In this document: piece after piece, positions 8,301 to 19,722 of the stretch
Layout of the letters: each line of letters starts with the position of its first letter
How positions within the stretch are numbered: position 1 is the first letter of the stretch
NCBI GenBank assembly: GCA_918797485.1
Contig: CAKKNE010000004.1
Location: 4,402,001 to 4,466,000, forward strand
Direction: 5' to 3'
Length of the DNA: 64,000 nucleotides
Origin: Pelagomonas calceolata
Taxonomy: Eukaryota > Sar > Pelagophyceae > Pelagomonadales > Pelagomonadaceae
The notes under the pieces: generated by a model
Seen by the model: only the letters and a program-made list of their open reading frames with translations
Database searches by the model: none
Told to the model about the DNA's origin: nothing
Program-made: the position numbers and the translations under genes

Positions 8301-11300
8301 CCTTTTGATCCAGGAGCGACGGCCCCTCGTCGCCGTGCGGCGTCACGACGACCTGCGCCGCAGCGTCGTCGTCGTCGTCGTCCTCGTCGTCACCACCATC
8401 CTCATCACCGCCAAAGAACGCCTTCTTCTTGCCCCTGCCTGTGAGCTTGTCTTTGGCGGTCTTGGCGGCGGCCTTGGCCTTGGCCTGCAGCTCCTTTGCC
8501 TTATCTTGCACGTCCTTAGCGCTCTTGATGTTGAGGTTCTCGACCGCGAGCGTGTAGAACGTCACCGTGAGCGTCATCGTCCCGATGATTACCATCAGCG
8601 CCGCGAAGAGCGGTCCCTTGAACAGATTTCCCGGCGCGCCGTCCTGCTCCGGCATGGTCTTGACGAACAGCACGAGCGACGCGACGAACAGGAGCAATAT
8701 CTGCAGCTGGCCCAGCTTCGCGAGGCGGTCGTCGCTATCCTCGATGTAGGGGTTATACTCGCTCATGACGTGGCTCGAGATGATGGCAATAAACAGACCG
8801 ACGACGACTTGCGTCGCCGAGCCATTGTAAACAAAAATCAACAATCCCGTGAGCGCGAGGCGCCGCAAACACTCGAAGACGACAAATAAGTAACAGCGCG
8901 GCTCGAACTCCCCGAAGAGAAAAGCGAGGTGCTGTATGTCGTGGTCGTCGGCGCGCAACTCCATTTTCCGCTCTTGGATTTCGTCCAGACTGAGGGCGAC
9001 CATCTCGACGTGCTCGAAGGCCTTGTGGCGCAAATCGCGCATCGACTCCGACTCCTTCTCGCGAAACTTGAAGTAGGCCTGTTCCTGCGGCGTCTCCGGA
9101 GCCATGCCTAGCCGGTATTTGGACGTGAGGTTGTGGCGCCGCTCGTCGACGTCAGGATTGATGCCCTTGCGCCACCACAGCAGCTCAAGTAGATACCACG
9201 ACGGAATGCCAATGGGGTAAATGAAAACCATGATCCAGGCGTAGCCCTTCCACTTCTCGTACGTCGGACTCTCGCATGAGATGCTGTGGTCCGCCTGCAT
9301 CACCTTGAACTTGACGCTCGCGCCGTCCCCGTCTCTGCTCTGATACTCGACGCAGTTGAAGAAGCGCAGTACCGTCGTCGAGACGCCAGTAAACACAACG
9401 TACGTGAGTAGAAGGAACCAGCTGTACGCGTAGATCCAGGCGGCTCGCCGTTCGGCCGGGTCCCGTCGCGCCAAGGACGCAAGCTTACCGAACACGAGAA
9501 TGATGCCGGCCAGGACTAGCGGAATCATCGTTGACGCGAAGAGCTTGTCGAAGAAATTGTGCGGCATCGCGCACTCCATGGGAATGATTCGCACGAGATC
9601 GAGTTCGATGAACGACAGCCAGTTCACAAGTGCCTCGAAGGCGTCCGGGTACGACACGAAGGGCAGTGTCCACGGCAACGCGTTCTGTATTTGATACACT
9701 GCGATCAAAATTTTAAGCTTCGTCTGCACGCTCTCCCAGAACGTCTTGCGGCGCTCCTCCTCCTCTTCCTCTGCCGCCTTTTCTGCGTCTTCCTCCTCGT
9801 CGACTTCCTTAGTGGAGCTCCCTTCGTCCTCCTCCTCGTCCTTCTTCGCGAGTATGTCCGTCGCCGCGCCCGTCGCAGCTCCCACGACCATCTCGTTGAT
9901 CTCGGTCGGCGCCTTGGATAACACGCTGTTGGCACCCCTCCCGACCGCGGCGACGCCGTCGAGGCCGTCCGTAGCCACGGACAAAGCGTTTGCTTCCGCC
10001 AGCCGCTTCGCGACTTCGTTGCCCTCGCCTAGGATGTCGATGTCTTTGCGCCCGGCGTCGATTGCCATGCTCCGGAGTTTCTCCTCGGCCGCGCCGAACG
10101 TCTTGGCGAAAAGCTCGGGCCGCCGCTGCTTGAAGACGTATAACGAGCCGACGATGAGGAGGAGGAGGCAAATTCCGGACACGATGGCAATCGGGTGGGC
10201 GCGGAAGGACCCGCATTTGAGACATCGCGAACCGATCGCCGAATAGTAGAAGCCGGACGCGCACACACGGCACGTCACGCCCTTGTGCCCCTCGGTGCAG
10301 AGGCCACCCTTGCAGCTGACCGCAGACTCGCATTTGTATATGTCCTTCGAGAATTCCGATTCCCGCCACCAGCCGTCGTCGATCACGACGCCCCGCAGCG
10401 TGTTGTTTGCTGGATTATCGCAATCCATTCCGCGCTCGCAGGGAAGGCAGCACTTATCGAAGCACGCGGTGTCGTCCTTGTCTTGGCACTGGGCCTCGAG
10501 CGCGGCCGCGTCGTCGCAGCGCACCGGGTCCTTGCCGTCGCGGCCGTCGTAGATCGGGAAAGGCGAGAAGAAGGAGCCGGCGCTGCACGTGTAGCAGCCC
10601 GTCGCGCCCGCCGCCATCGTCGTGCTGGGCGACGGGCACTTGACGCATTGGTCGTCGACCTGGTACTCGCCCCTCGCACACGGCTCGCAGAAGGCCTCGT
10701 AGAACACGCCACTCTTCCTCGCGTTCTCGACGGTACCCGCGGGACACACGCCCTTGGTGCAGCTTTCGCCGCTAAACCCGGCGAAGCACGTGCACTTGCC
10801 CGTCCCGGCGACCCCGTCGTCGCAGGTGCCCCGGCTCCGGCCGCTGCCGGCGACGCCGCACGTGTCAGTGATGCGGGGCATGTTGTTGGTCTCGTTGCCG
10901 CCCTCGGGGCAGAGGTCGCACGTAGCCCCGAAGTAGCCCGTCTGACACCGCTCGCACTGCTCGCCAGCGATGCCCGTGAGGCAGTTGCACGACGGCAGAA
11001 GCATCACGTTGTCGTCGCAGATTCCCCGACCGTTGCACGACGTGGGACTGCTGATGCAATGGCCGTTCGCGTAGTACGCGACGGCGGCTCCGTTTCCCAC
11101 GACGAGATCGAGATCACCGTCGCCGTCGAGATCCACGAACGCGGGCTTCCGAGCTATCCCGTCCGTGTCGTCGCCGACTTCGAGCCACGCCTCGCTCTCG
11201 GCCACGAATCGAGGCGCCAGCGCGCTTCCCACGTTCTCGTATTGCATGAGCGTCCCGCCGCGCTCCCCGAGGAATAGGTCGAGGTCGCCATCTCCGTCGA

Positions 11301-14300
11301 GATCGGCGAGCGCGGGTGAGCTGTAATAGCCGACGCTGACGTTCGCGAAGGGGTTCACCGTCGTGTTCACAAACACTGGCTCCGTCGATGACCCCACGTT
11401 CTGGTAATAGTAGAGCTTGCCGTCCTCCGCCCCGATGACGAGGTCGACATCGCCGTCGTCGTCCAAGTCTGAAAAGTGCGGGGCGCTATTCTTCCCGACG
11501 TCTATGCCGGCAAAGGGGTCGTCCGCCGCGCCCTCGACCTTCTCGAAGCCCATCGAGCCCACGTTGCGGTAGTAGACGAGTTTGCCGCCCGAACTTCCCA
11601 CTACCAGATCGATGGCGCCGTCGCCGTGAATGTCCACCAAACTCGGCGTGCTATCGGCGTCGCCCACGACAACGCCGTCGAGCAGATCCGTCCTTTCGAA
11701 GAGGGGCTTCCCCGCGTCGCCGACGTTCTCGTACAAGACGAGCCCGCCGTCCGCCGAACCCATGATGATGTCCTCGTCACCGTCCCCGTCCACATCCGCA
11801 AATGCCGGAGCGCCGTTCCCTCCGGCTCCCTCGACGGATTCGAGTGGGCTTATCGCGTCGGCCCGAGCTATCAACTCTGGGGCCGTAGATGTTCCCCTGT
11901 TTACGTAGAGGCCGAGCGCGCCGTCTTGACGTCCCAACACGAGGTCCACGTCGCTGTCGTCGTCAAGATCCACGAACACCGGGGAGCCGTAGGTCTCGGA
12001 AATGCCATCGAAGGGATTGTCGCTCTCGGTCCGGGCCATGAAGAGCGGCTGACCGGTGAAGCCCACGTTCTCGAAGTAGCGCATCTTCCAGACCTGGCCT
12101 TCCCTAAGGACGACGACCAGGTCCAGGTCGCCGTCTCCCTCGACGTCCGCGAGCGTCGGCACGCTGCTGTCGCGGCCGACGTCGATGCTGCTGAACGGGT
12201 CCGCCTCGTCCGTCCGCTCCTCGAACCGCGGCACCGTCGCGTTGCCCGTGTTTTGGAAGAAGGCGAGCCTGTCGTCGAGGTGGCCTGTGCAGAAATCAAA
12301 TTTCGCGGCGCAAGCAAGACGGGCTGGTTGATACCCACACTGGAGCTGGCCCAGGATCAAATCTACAGCGCCGTCGTTGTCCACGTCGGCGAGCGTCGGC
12401 TTCGGGTGCGTGTATCCCTTGCCGGTAACAGCCGCGAGCAGATTATCGTTTTTCTCGAACGTCGGCGCCTCTCGGCTCCCCGTGTTTTCCAGAAACGCGA
12501 CGGTGCCGTCGTAGCTTCCGATCACGACGTCCAGATCACCTGCGCGGCGGGACGTAGGTCGTGGCGAGGTGGAAGCCGCGGACGCCGGACCGACCGTCCG
12601 CGTCTAGGTCAGCCAGCGCCGGAGCGCTCTTCGAGCCGGCGTCGATGCCGTCGAACGGGTTCGCGCCTTGGGTTCGTCTCTCGAATCTTCCTTCCACGTT
12701 CTCGAAGTAGAGCAGCTTGCCGCCACTCTCGACGCCCAGAACTAGATCCAGGTCCCCGTCTCCATCAAGATCTCCGAACGCCGGGCTTGCGTACGCGCCG
12801 CCGTCGATGCCCTCGAAGGGGGCGTTCGCGACCACTTCCGAGAATCTATGCGTGTTGCCCCAGCAAACTTCAGCGTCGCGGAGCCTGCAGTACGGCGTTG
12901 CGTCGGCCGTCGGCGCGTACTCGTAGGGCAGGGCCGGCGCCGGAGTGGCGTCCGGCGAGAGAGTCGGCCGCAGCGTGGGGTGTTGAGACGGATTCGGCGT
13001 AGGCTTGGGCGTCGGCTGGTGCGTAGGGCTGCCCGGCTCCGTTGTGGGGCGTGGCGTCGGCTGCATGGCCAGCACGCACGACATGAAGCCGCCTGTGCAT
13101 AAATTAACCAGTGAGTCGGGTGCACAATAGCGGCCGTGCTGGCTGGAACGAGACGCGCCGCGACAATTTGATTTATGCACTGGTAGCCGCTGCTGTCGGG
13201 CACGGGGGAGGCCCCCTGCTGGCACCAGCACTCGCCCACGCCGGATTCAGGCAAGTTCGCGATCTCGAAGTCAGGGCACTGATCCATTACTTTCTCAATA
13301 CACTCGTCGGGCGAAGACACCTGGCCGACCGATTGCTCGCCGTCCGTGTTACTATTGCTCTCGACCCAGCCGCAGCCGTTCCAGAGCGCGGCGACGTCGG
13401 GGTCGACGCAGTCGTAGCCACTCTCCCCACACGTATTTGTGGAAGTGGAGACGCACGTCGACGCGCAGCAGTCTCCCTTGTCGTAATTGCAAGACTCGAC
13501 GTTGTTCTGGGAGTCACAATAACCGTCGCCGGCCCAATCTAAGTAATAGCAGTCGAGCCCGGTCGTCGCCGCCTCGGGAGCACCCACGTCCTCGACCGAA
13601 GCCGCGGCGAATACGTCGGCCACGCCAGCGTCGGCAGCAGCGCCCTGTACGGCCGAGAGGAAGTCTGAGGCGGTGTGGCTCGCGGCCGCGTCGACCGCGG
13701 CGGCAGCGGCTGCGGGAGAATCGTAGAGGACTACGTAGCTGACGACGACGCTCCCGCTTTGGAGACGCCTTCGGCCAGATGAAAACGTCACAATAACTTT
13801 GCTGGCGGCGACGTTGTAGAGGTCGGCGACCGCCGACGCGTAGACGTTCGCATTCGCCTCGGCTTCTGCCAGCGTGATGCCCTCGCAAGTAATCGTGCCC
13901 TCGACGGCGTCCGAGGTCTCAGGCGTCGGCGCGGGCGTCGGCCGAGGCGTCGGGCGCGGCGTCGGTCGCTGCGTCGGCGCCGGTGTCGGCCGCGCAGTAG
14001 GTTCGCCGGGCGCCACCGATGGCGCCGGCGTCGGGCGCGCGGTTGGACGCGCAGTCGGTCGCGGCGACGGGCGCGCAGTCGGATCGCCGGGCGCCACCGT
14101 CGGCACTGGCGTTGGGCGTGGCGTCGGCAGCGGATGGGGTACTTCGGTCGGGAACGGCGTCGGTCTCGGCAATGGGCGCGCGGTCGGATCACCGGGTGCC
14201 ACCGTCGGCACCGGCGTCGGGCGCGGCGTCGGGCGCGGAGATGGCGCTGACGTCGGTACATAAGACGGGTGCGGATGGGGTACTTCGGTCGGGAACGGCG

Positions 14301-17300
14301 TCGGTCTCGGCACTGGTCGTGCCGTCGGATCTCCAGCTTTGGGCGAAGGCTCCGGCGTCGGGCGCGGAGATGGTACTGACGTCGGTACTTCGGTCGGGCG
14401 CGGCGTCGGCGGGTTGACGGGAACATCTGGGTCAACGCAGTCGTAGTTCCCACAGGTATAAGAGGTCGACGAAACGCACGTCGCCTCGCAGCAATCTCCG
14501 CCGTCGTACGAGCACGCAGCGTTGTTGTTTGACGAGTCGCACATGCCGTCGCCGATCCAGTTCGGAGTGCCTGCACAGGACGCCGAGCAGTCGCCGTTCT
14601 CGTCCTTTTGCAAGACGCCGCACGACATCGACGCGCATGGGGTGTTGGAGAACGCCTCGTACAGGCTCACATCGTTGTCCACGCACCAGCCGAGGTCCTG
14701 GTCGAAGGCCGAGGCTTCGTTGAAAATCTTATGCATACTCGTGACGCTGTCGATACTCCAGTCGCTGAGGTCCTGGTCGAAGGCCGAGGCACCGCTGAAC
14801 ATCTGTTGCATGTCCGTGACGCTGTCGACTGCCCAACCACTGATGTCTTGGTTGAAGGCCGACGCGCGTTGGAACATCGCTAGCATATTCATGACGCTGT
14901 GAACTGCCCAACCACCAATGTTCTGGTTAAAGGCCGAGGCGTCGCAGAACATAAAGTACATGCTCGTGACACCGGAGGTATCCCACGCGCTGATGTCCTC
15001 GTTAAAGGACGCCGCTGCTGTGTTGCAAAAAGATCCTGTACTTCCGCAAAACAAAAATTGCATGCTAGTCACCCCCGAAGTCTCCCACGTAGAAATGTGG
15101 CCGTACGAAGCCTCGGCGGCCGTCGGATCCGAAAGCCACGCAGCGACGGCCGTTTTGATGTTGCTGTCGGTCATGACATTGTTCGTCTGCTGTACCGGGC
15201 GCGGCGTCGGATTCGGAATTGGCAGCAGTGTGGGGGCAGGTGCTGGCTGAGGCGTCGGATTTGGGACTGGTCGTGCCGTCGGATCTCCAGCTTTGGGCGA
15301 AGGCTCCGGCGTCGGGCGCGGAGATGGCGCTGACGTCGGTACTTCGGTCGGGCGCGGCGTCGGATTCGGAATTGGCAGCAGTGTGGGGGCAGGTGCTGGC
15401 CGCGGCGTCGGATTTGGCACTGGCCGCGGCGTCGGAGCGCAGGCGTCGCCCTGCAGGACGCCACACGACGTCGAGGAGCACCCGCTTATGATGAACGCGG
15501 AGCTCAGGCTCACGCTGTCGTCCACGCACCAGCCGAGGTCCTGGTCGAAGGCCGACGCGTAGTAGAACATGGAGTTCATCGACGTGACGCCGGAGGTGTC
15601 CCACGCGCCGATGTCCTGGTCAAACGACATGGCGCCGTAGAACATGTACTCCATCGACGTGACGCCGGAGGTGTCCCACGCGCCGAGGTCCTGGTCGAAG
15701 GCCGTGTTCACCGCGAACATGCCCTCCATGCTTTTGACGCCAGAGGTGTCCCAATCACCAATTTCCTGGTTAAACGACGAGCCAGAAAACATGTAGTCCA
15801 TGCTTGTGACGCTGTGGACCGCCCAATCACCGATGTCTCGGTTAAATGCAGCGGCGCCGTCGAACATCGACTCCATCGACGTGACGCCGGAGGTATCCCA
15901 CGAGCTAATGTCCTCGTTGAAGGACGCTGCCCCCGAGTTGAAGTAGTCACAATAGTCCCCGGCGCAAAACAACTCATCCATGTCAGTCACCCCTGAAGTC
16001 TCCCACGTGGAAATGAGGCCGTACGTCGCCTCGGCTGCCGTCGCGTCCGCGAGCCACGCCGTGACGGCCGTTTTGATGTTGCTGTCGGTCATGACATAGT
16101 TCGTCAGCTGCACCGGGCGCGGCGTCGGATTTGGGACTGGCTGAGGCGTCGGCCGTGCCGTTGGGTCCCCAGGGATGATGCAACTGGCGTCCGAAGGGGA
16201 TTCGCAGTAGACCTCGGCATTAACTATAGTGGACGTGCAGCACGAGATGCCGTCAGCGTAACTGTTACAGTCCGTTCCACCGCATGCTCCGCATCTTTCA
16301 TCGCAGCAAATGTCGTTGTCTGAGTACGAAGTCGAGGTGCTGATCCCACAGGAACACCAGTCGTCGGATTCCGAGGCTGTGCAGGCGTCTGGATCATTAC
16401 AGCTGTACCCGTTCACTCCGCAGTCATAGACGTCGGTTGAAATGCACGTCGACTCGCAGCAGTCCCCACCGTCGTACTCGCAGGAAGCCACGTTGTTGCT
16501 TGGGGTGCAATAGCCGTTGCCTTGATACGATGGGTACGCACAAGATACGGCACACGTGACCGAGATGGCGGAGTTCGTTTGCCACTCGGACCCGGTCCAC
16601 TCGGTCCAATCTCCGGACACGTCCGCGAGGTCTGCATCTGTGAAGATATACATGCCTATAGAGTCTGTGCCGCAGCCCCCCGAGCCAATGGCCCAGTACC
16701 CGCCAGTGTGATACCAGAGGTATTGCGTGCTGCTACAGTCGTCGCACTTCCAGCTGGGGTGGCCGTCGCACGACCCACTTTGTTCATAGGTCCCATGCCT
16801 GCCGCTTTGATAGCTGGTTCCGGACACGACGATGTCACACCTCTTGCTGCCACCACACTTGCAGCACTGGACGTTCGACGAGAAATCCGCGTCGTCATAA
16901 TCTCCGCTACAGTTGTCATTATTGTCGTACCAACCGGAGCACGTATCGCCAAAGTCATCGCTGGTCGAATCGTCGTTCACGCACGTGTCAAGGCGCCGCC
17001 GCCTGCGACAAAACAAGGGTCATCAAAAATACGAGTTCAAAAGTCGACGCGGGACGCGAACGACTGCGCCGGGCGCACGCTCCTCATAAACTCGGGCTCG
17101 GCAGCGACTGCGCTGTGCTCGACCGCGGAAGGGCGCTCCGCCGCGGCCGGCACGACAGCGTTATCGTTGCGTTTGACCGCGACGGAGGGGCGCTCGTGCC
17201 CGGGCGCGCGCTCAGCCGCGGCGCCCAGGCCCGTCAACGCCAGCAGCAGCACGCCGACGACGCTCCGCGACGAGTGCGCGACGAGTGCCTTTTGATGGGA

Positions 17301-17327
17301 GCTGCGCTTCTTTTGAGGAGGCGCCAT
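5305..17327 (-). CDS. Giant multidomain membrane protein (BspA-like, LNR, FG-GAP, EGF-like, multi-TM, disordered tail)
   Basis: Five exons by my model: 17327-17056, 17002-13191, 13092-12595, 12539-12351 and 12284-5305, summing to 11,751 nt (3,916 aa) with every phase consistent. Exon 1 starts at [10 protein letters not shown] and has a hydrophobic signal/anchor [13 protein letters not shown]. Exon 2 has cysteine-rich modules, LNR-like CNYDKGDCC units, two blocks of DUF285/BspA-type repeats ([13 protein letters not shown]), Pro-Thr linkers and a WSC-like end. From exon 3 about twelve FG-GAP-like repeats follow ([13 protein letters not shown]). Exon 5 continues with EGF-like CNGRGICDD and [13 protein letters not shown], a TNFR/GCC-like region, a TM helix ([20 protein letters not shown]), further TM segments resembling TRP-like stramenopile surface proteins, then about 1,000 residues of acidic, His-rich and Ala/Pro repeats. 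Near the C terminus is an SH3b-like segment ([15 protein letters not shown]). Probably a cell-surface adhesion or sensor protein; function not known. Confidence 0.82.
5620..8400 (-). repeat. Ala/Pro-rich repeat units in the giant protein's tail
   Basis: The coding sequence repeats a pattern of RxxIGRGxAPPA, a run of AEAKxE acidic units and a basic-aromatic KKRSWFP or KKRGWFP motif. At least three KK(R)xWFP copies and about seven IGRGxAP copies are visible. Before them lie poly-Pro/acidic blocks ([16 protein letters not shown]) and a HHHHH run at about 8120-8145. This is low-complexity, recombination-prone coding DNA, not a separate element. Confidence 0.75.
12285..12350 (+). mobile_element. 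Introner IE2 (66-nt GC-AG intron), antisense in giant gene
   Basis: On the gene strand the donor is GC of GCCAGCTC (12350-12343) and the acceptor is CTGCACAG ending at 12285, followed by GCCACCTC, a one-mismatch 8-bp duplication. Ends are CTGTGCAGAAATCA and TGATACCCACAC. The 66-nt length keeps the frame open, so it could be overlooked as coding. Removal restores an FG-GAP unit [14 protein letters not shown]-like, whereas reading through adds 22 unrelated residues. It is a short, decayed copy in antisense orientation. Confidence 0.82.
12540..12594 (-). other. Ordinary 55-nt spliceosomal intron
   Basis: GT at 12594-12593 and CGCAG ending at 12540. Removal joins LADLDADG to [12 protein letters not shown], completing an FG-GAP repeat. 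There are no inverted ends and no duplicated flank, so it is not a recognisable introner. Confidence 0.85.
13093..13190 (-). mobile_element. Introner IE3 (98-nt GC-AG intron), TGCAT end type
   Basis: On the minus strand: donor GCGGCTAC (13190-13183), element CCAGTGCATAAATCA to TTAATTTATGCACAG (ending 13093), then GCGGCTTC, a one-mismatch 8-bp duplication. The 98-nt removal changes frame exactly as needed to join the WSC-like end (PVPDSSG) to [20 protein letters not shown] choice inside the element gives the wrong phase. Its ends read TGCATAAATCA instead of TGTGGAAATCA, which defines a second subfamily shared with IE4. Confidence 0.83.
13920..15460 (-). repeat. Duplicated Pro-Thr linker blocks inside giant gene
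   Basis: Segments coding for [18 protein letters not shown] recur many times at the DNA level. Long near-identical stretches occur at about 14131-14171 and 14271-14311, at 14327-14375 and 15276-15325, and around 15217-15245 and 15366-15395. These indicate recent internal duplication of linker plus BspA-repeat modules. Confidence 0.75.
17003..17055 (-). other. 53-nt intron joining signal exon to giant gene body
   Basis: Donor GTCCCGCG at 17055 and acceptor TTTTGTCGCAG ending at 17003, with a good pyrimidine tract. The phase-2 junction gives AQSFARRRLDTC, which links a signal/anchor exon to the cysteine-rich body that has no ATG of its own. No introner ends. Confidence 0.78.
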
Positions 17328-17726
17328 CGCGCCGGGAGGTGCTGCCCTGTCTTCACCCCCCACCTGTGCCATGGCAGCGGTCTTTACATCGGGGCAGCTG
17401 CCCATCGTCATCGTGCCCCCGTCGCTGAGTGCTGCCTTGGTCGTGTCCTCGAATTTGTCTAACCTGAATGGGCAGCCCTCGTGCGCTCGTTGCTGCTCCC
17501 CGCAATACCTCGTTGAGCCCTCCCCATCAACCGGAGAGCCCTTGTTGCTTTTCTTGGTCCTCCGCACGGGCAACTCCTTGGCGCACCACGTTTAGCTCTG
17601 GGTCTGGCAGTCGAGACGGGTCGTCTTTTCGTGCGGGTATGGTCTCATTTTGCTCTCTGCTAGGTGCAGCAAGCGACACGCTGAGAGAACAACTGCAGCA
17701 CTGTGGCAACGACTCATAAAGGACAG
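17328..17726. other. Divergent promoter region
   Basis: Lies between the minus-strand giant gene and the plus-strand lumenal protein. The minus-strand frame remains open upstream to 17573, but the residues show no domain. No dispersed repeat was recognised here. Confidence 0.5.
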
Positions 17727-18552
17727 ATGCGGACAACGTTGTGCGCAGCGTTCGCCAGCATCGCCGCAGCACTGCGGACGACGCACCGACGAGCGCTGCT
17801 GCTGAGCCCCGCGTCTCTCTACCCGCTTGCCGTGCGCGCGGAGCCGCTGCCCTCGGGCCGCAAGGAGCTCTACGCGCTCGTGTGCGCCGCCGCGTGGGTA
17901 CTCAATCGAGCCGCGGGGGGTCGCTGATGACGGCGATGCTGCCTTCCTATTGACGACACGAGTGAAACGACCATTGCTTCGCGTTCTGGCGCCTTCGCCG
18001 GCGCCGCCTGAGACCCCCGCGCCGCTTCTCGCCCGCCGCCGCGCTGCCTCCCTCTCCCGATTCACACGTCGCCGCGCGCAGCGCCGACGCGCGGCGGCAG
18101 CTCGACCCCGTGCCCGGCGGTGCATAAATCAAATGGTCGACGCGACGTCAGCACGACGGCGTCGCGTCGATGTCACTGGTTGATTTTGTGCTCAGGTGCC
18201 CGGGCTCCTCGAGGCGCGCAAGTGGGACTCCGTGCGCGCGATCCTCATCACGCCGCCCCTCTCGGACTGCTGGGGCAAGAACGCGCGGCCGCTGCTGCGC
18301 GACTTCGCGGCGGCGCTTGGTGACAGCGGTGGCGACGAGCTGGCCGCGCTCGAGGCGCGCGAGGACGCGATGAGCCACCTGCGGTATCTGGATATGGCCG
18401 TCTACAACAACGTCTTCAGCCCGGCCGGCGGCGACGCGGCCGTGAGCGCGTCGAAGGACCTCGTCCGGCAGTACGTCGAGCTGCCGGCGCAGGAGCTCGC
18501 AGCGTCCACGAAGGCCCTCGACATTCTCGTCGACCTGGGTAAGGTGAAGTAG
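17727..18552 (+). CDS. Thylakoid-lumen PSII extrinsic-like protein (PsbQ/Psb31-like)
   Basis: ATG at 17727 gives MRTTLCAAFASIAAALR, a signal-type start, then THRRALLLSPASLYPLAVRAEP, a twin-arginine lumen-type signal. The body ends at TAG 18550-18552 and reads DPVPGLLEARKWDSVRAIL ... LRYLDMAVYNNVF ... ALDILVDLGKVK, a helical pattern like PsbQ or Psb31. An introner (18110-18195) must be removed to keep frame across VPGLLEARK. The segment from about 17890 to 18100 contains stops and must hold another intron. I cannot fix its borders; one phase-consistent choice is GT at 17898 to CAG ending at 18100, giving LDPVPGLL. The role would be stabilising the oxygen-evolving side of PSII; the family call is tentative. 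Confidence 0.6.
18110..18195 (+). mobile_element. Introner IE4 (86-nt GT-AG intron), TGCAT end type, perfect TSD
   Basis: GTGCCCGG at 18110-18117 is duplicated perfectly at 18196-18203. The element is CGGTGCATAAATCA to TGATTTTGTGCTCAG. The left duplicate supplies GT and the element end supplies AG; removal leaves one GTGCCCGG and an intact frame. An internal GTCGACGCGACG ... CGTCGCGTCGA hairpin-like inversion is present. The perfect duplication suggests a young insertion. Confidence 0.92.
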
Positions 18553-18561
18553 TGAGTACTT

Positions 18562-19430
18562 TTAGTTGCCCCGGGCGGCGGCCATGCGCTCGCGGAGCGG
18601 CACGCGCTTCCTGTCGCCGGCGGCGCGCTTGGGCTTGGCGGGGAAGCGGAGCGCGACGAGCGCCGACGAGTCGCCTGCCCCGAGCGCCTCCGCCGAGGCC
18701 TCCGCGAACGCGTCCCGGTCCGGCGCCGGCGCGAGCGCGCGGAGGAGGGCGGTGGCCGCGGCGCGGTCGCGCGTCGCCACTTGCAGGGCCGCCCCGCAGG
18801 TGGCGGTGAAGCGTGCGCCGCCAGGCGGCGCGTCGGCGCCTGTGTGGGAAATGAAAATTTGGTCCGCGAGATGACCTAACTCACTGCGTGATTTCCACAC
18901 GGGTCGGCGCCGGCGAGAAGGAGGCGCGTGGCGGTCTCAGCGGCGAGCGTCTTGCGCGCCTTCGAGCCGGCCGCGCAGTGTTTGACGACGGCGTCGAGCG
19001 CGGCCGCGTCGCCGGTCGCCGCGAGGGCGTGGAGCGCGCGCCGCGCGGCCGCGGCGAGGAACTTGAGCTCGTGCGTCGCGCGGGCCAGGAGGCTCGCGAC
19101 GACGGCCTCAGCGTCTTCCGCCGTGGCGGGCGGCACTCCCGCGAGGAGCAGGTCGCCGAGCGCCTCGAGCGCGGCGCGCGCCGAGGCGGATCGCAGGTCG
19201 CGCGACTCCTTCGCGAGGAACGAGAAGAGGTCCGGCGGCCGGCCGTCGAGGCCGCCCTCGTCGCGGGCCCGGCGCCGGACGGCCAGGACCGCCGCGTGCC
19301 GCGGCCGCCAGGCGTCCGGCGCCTGCAGATTCATGAGGTCGCAGATCTCGGGCCAGGCGAGGAGCGCGGCGGCGTCCTCGTCGGGAGCGTCGCCCGGCGC
19401 GGCGTCGTCTAGTATTGGCGGTGTTGCCAT
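18562..19430 (-). CDS. HEAT/TOG-like helical-repeat protein
   Basis: Two exons, 19430-18911 and 18839-18562 (265 aa), joined by removing introner IE5; the junction LLLAGAD/APPGGARFT is seamless. ATG 19430 (MATPPILDD) is the first Met after a non-ATG frame opening. The protein is made of Ala/Leu-rich helix pairs: ALEALGDLLLAGVP, VVASLLARATHELKFLAAAARRALHALA and ALDAVVKHC. This resembles HEAT repeats, especially TOG domains of the CLASP/TOGARAM group that bind tubulin. It ends in a basic tail (RKRVPLRERMAAARGN). No signal peptide or TM helix. A microtubule role is an inference from the repeat pattern. Confidence 0.62.
18840..18910 (+). mobile_element. Introner IE5 (71-nt GC-AG intron), antisense, perfect TSD
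   Basis: On the gene (minus) strand the donor is GC of GCGCCGAC (18910-18903), the element runs CCGTGTGGAAATCA to TTTCCCACACAG (ending 18840), and GCGCCGAC repeats perfectly. The only GT near the left end gives the wrong phase with any AG, so GC-AG is required. The element's CTAACTCACTG block is on the plus strand, so it is antisense to the gene. Confidence 0.9.
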
Positions 19431-19722
19431 GATCAATGATTACTCTCAGAGCTGTTGTCCTCAAACCAAGTGCTTGCGCTAGGTACCGAGTGAGATATAC
19501 AGACGGGCAAACACGGCCGTGGGGCTCTCGCACCAGAGCGAGGACGGACGCGCGCGCGATTTCAAGTTTACCCCACTCTTACCCGCACCTTCTAGGCCCT
19601 GGCGTGTTAAGTACTCTCGCCTGGCGTGCGCGCCAGGATTCAACGCGCGGAGGACGGAGGCGAAACCCGGAGGCAGTGCAAGCAACAAAAGGTACACCAA
19701 CCGCACTTACCCAGCTCAAGAC

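Noticed and set aside
6901-8889. 662-residue plus-strand frame opposite the giant gene tail
   Set aside because: Arg-rich antisense of the Ala/Pro repeats; no domain and no ATG context.
12285-12340. 56-nt GT-AG version of intron IE2 (GT at 12340)
   Set aside because: It shifts the frame; only the 66-nt GC-AG version restores FG-GAP coding.
11476-13002. 508-residue plus-strand frame opposite the FG-GAP repeats
   Set aside because: Reads as the antisense of DGDGDLDLV-type repeats, a known shadow effect.
13920-15460. Possible CRISPR or satellite array
   Set aside because: The repeats encode Pro-Thr linkers in one open frame and vary codon by codon, so they are protein repeats.
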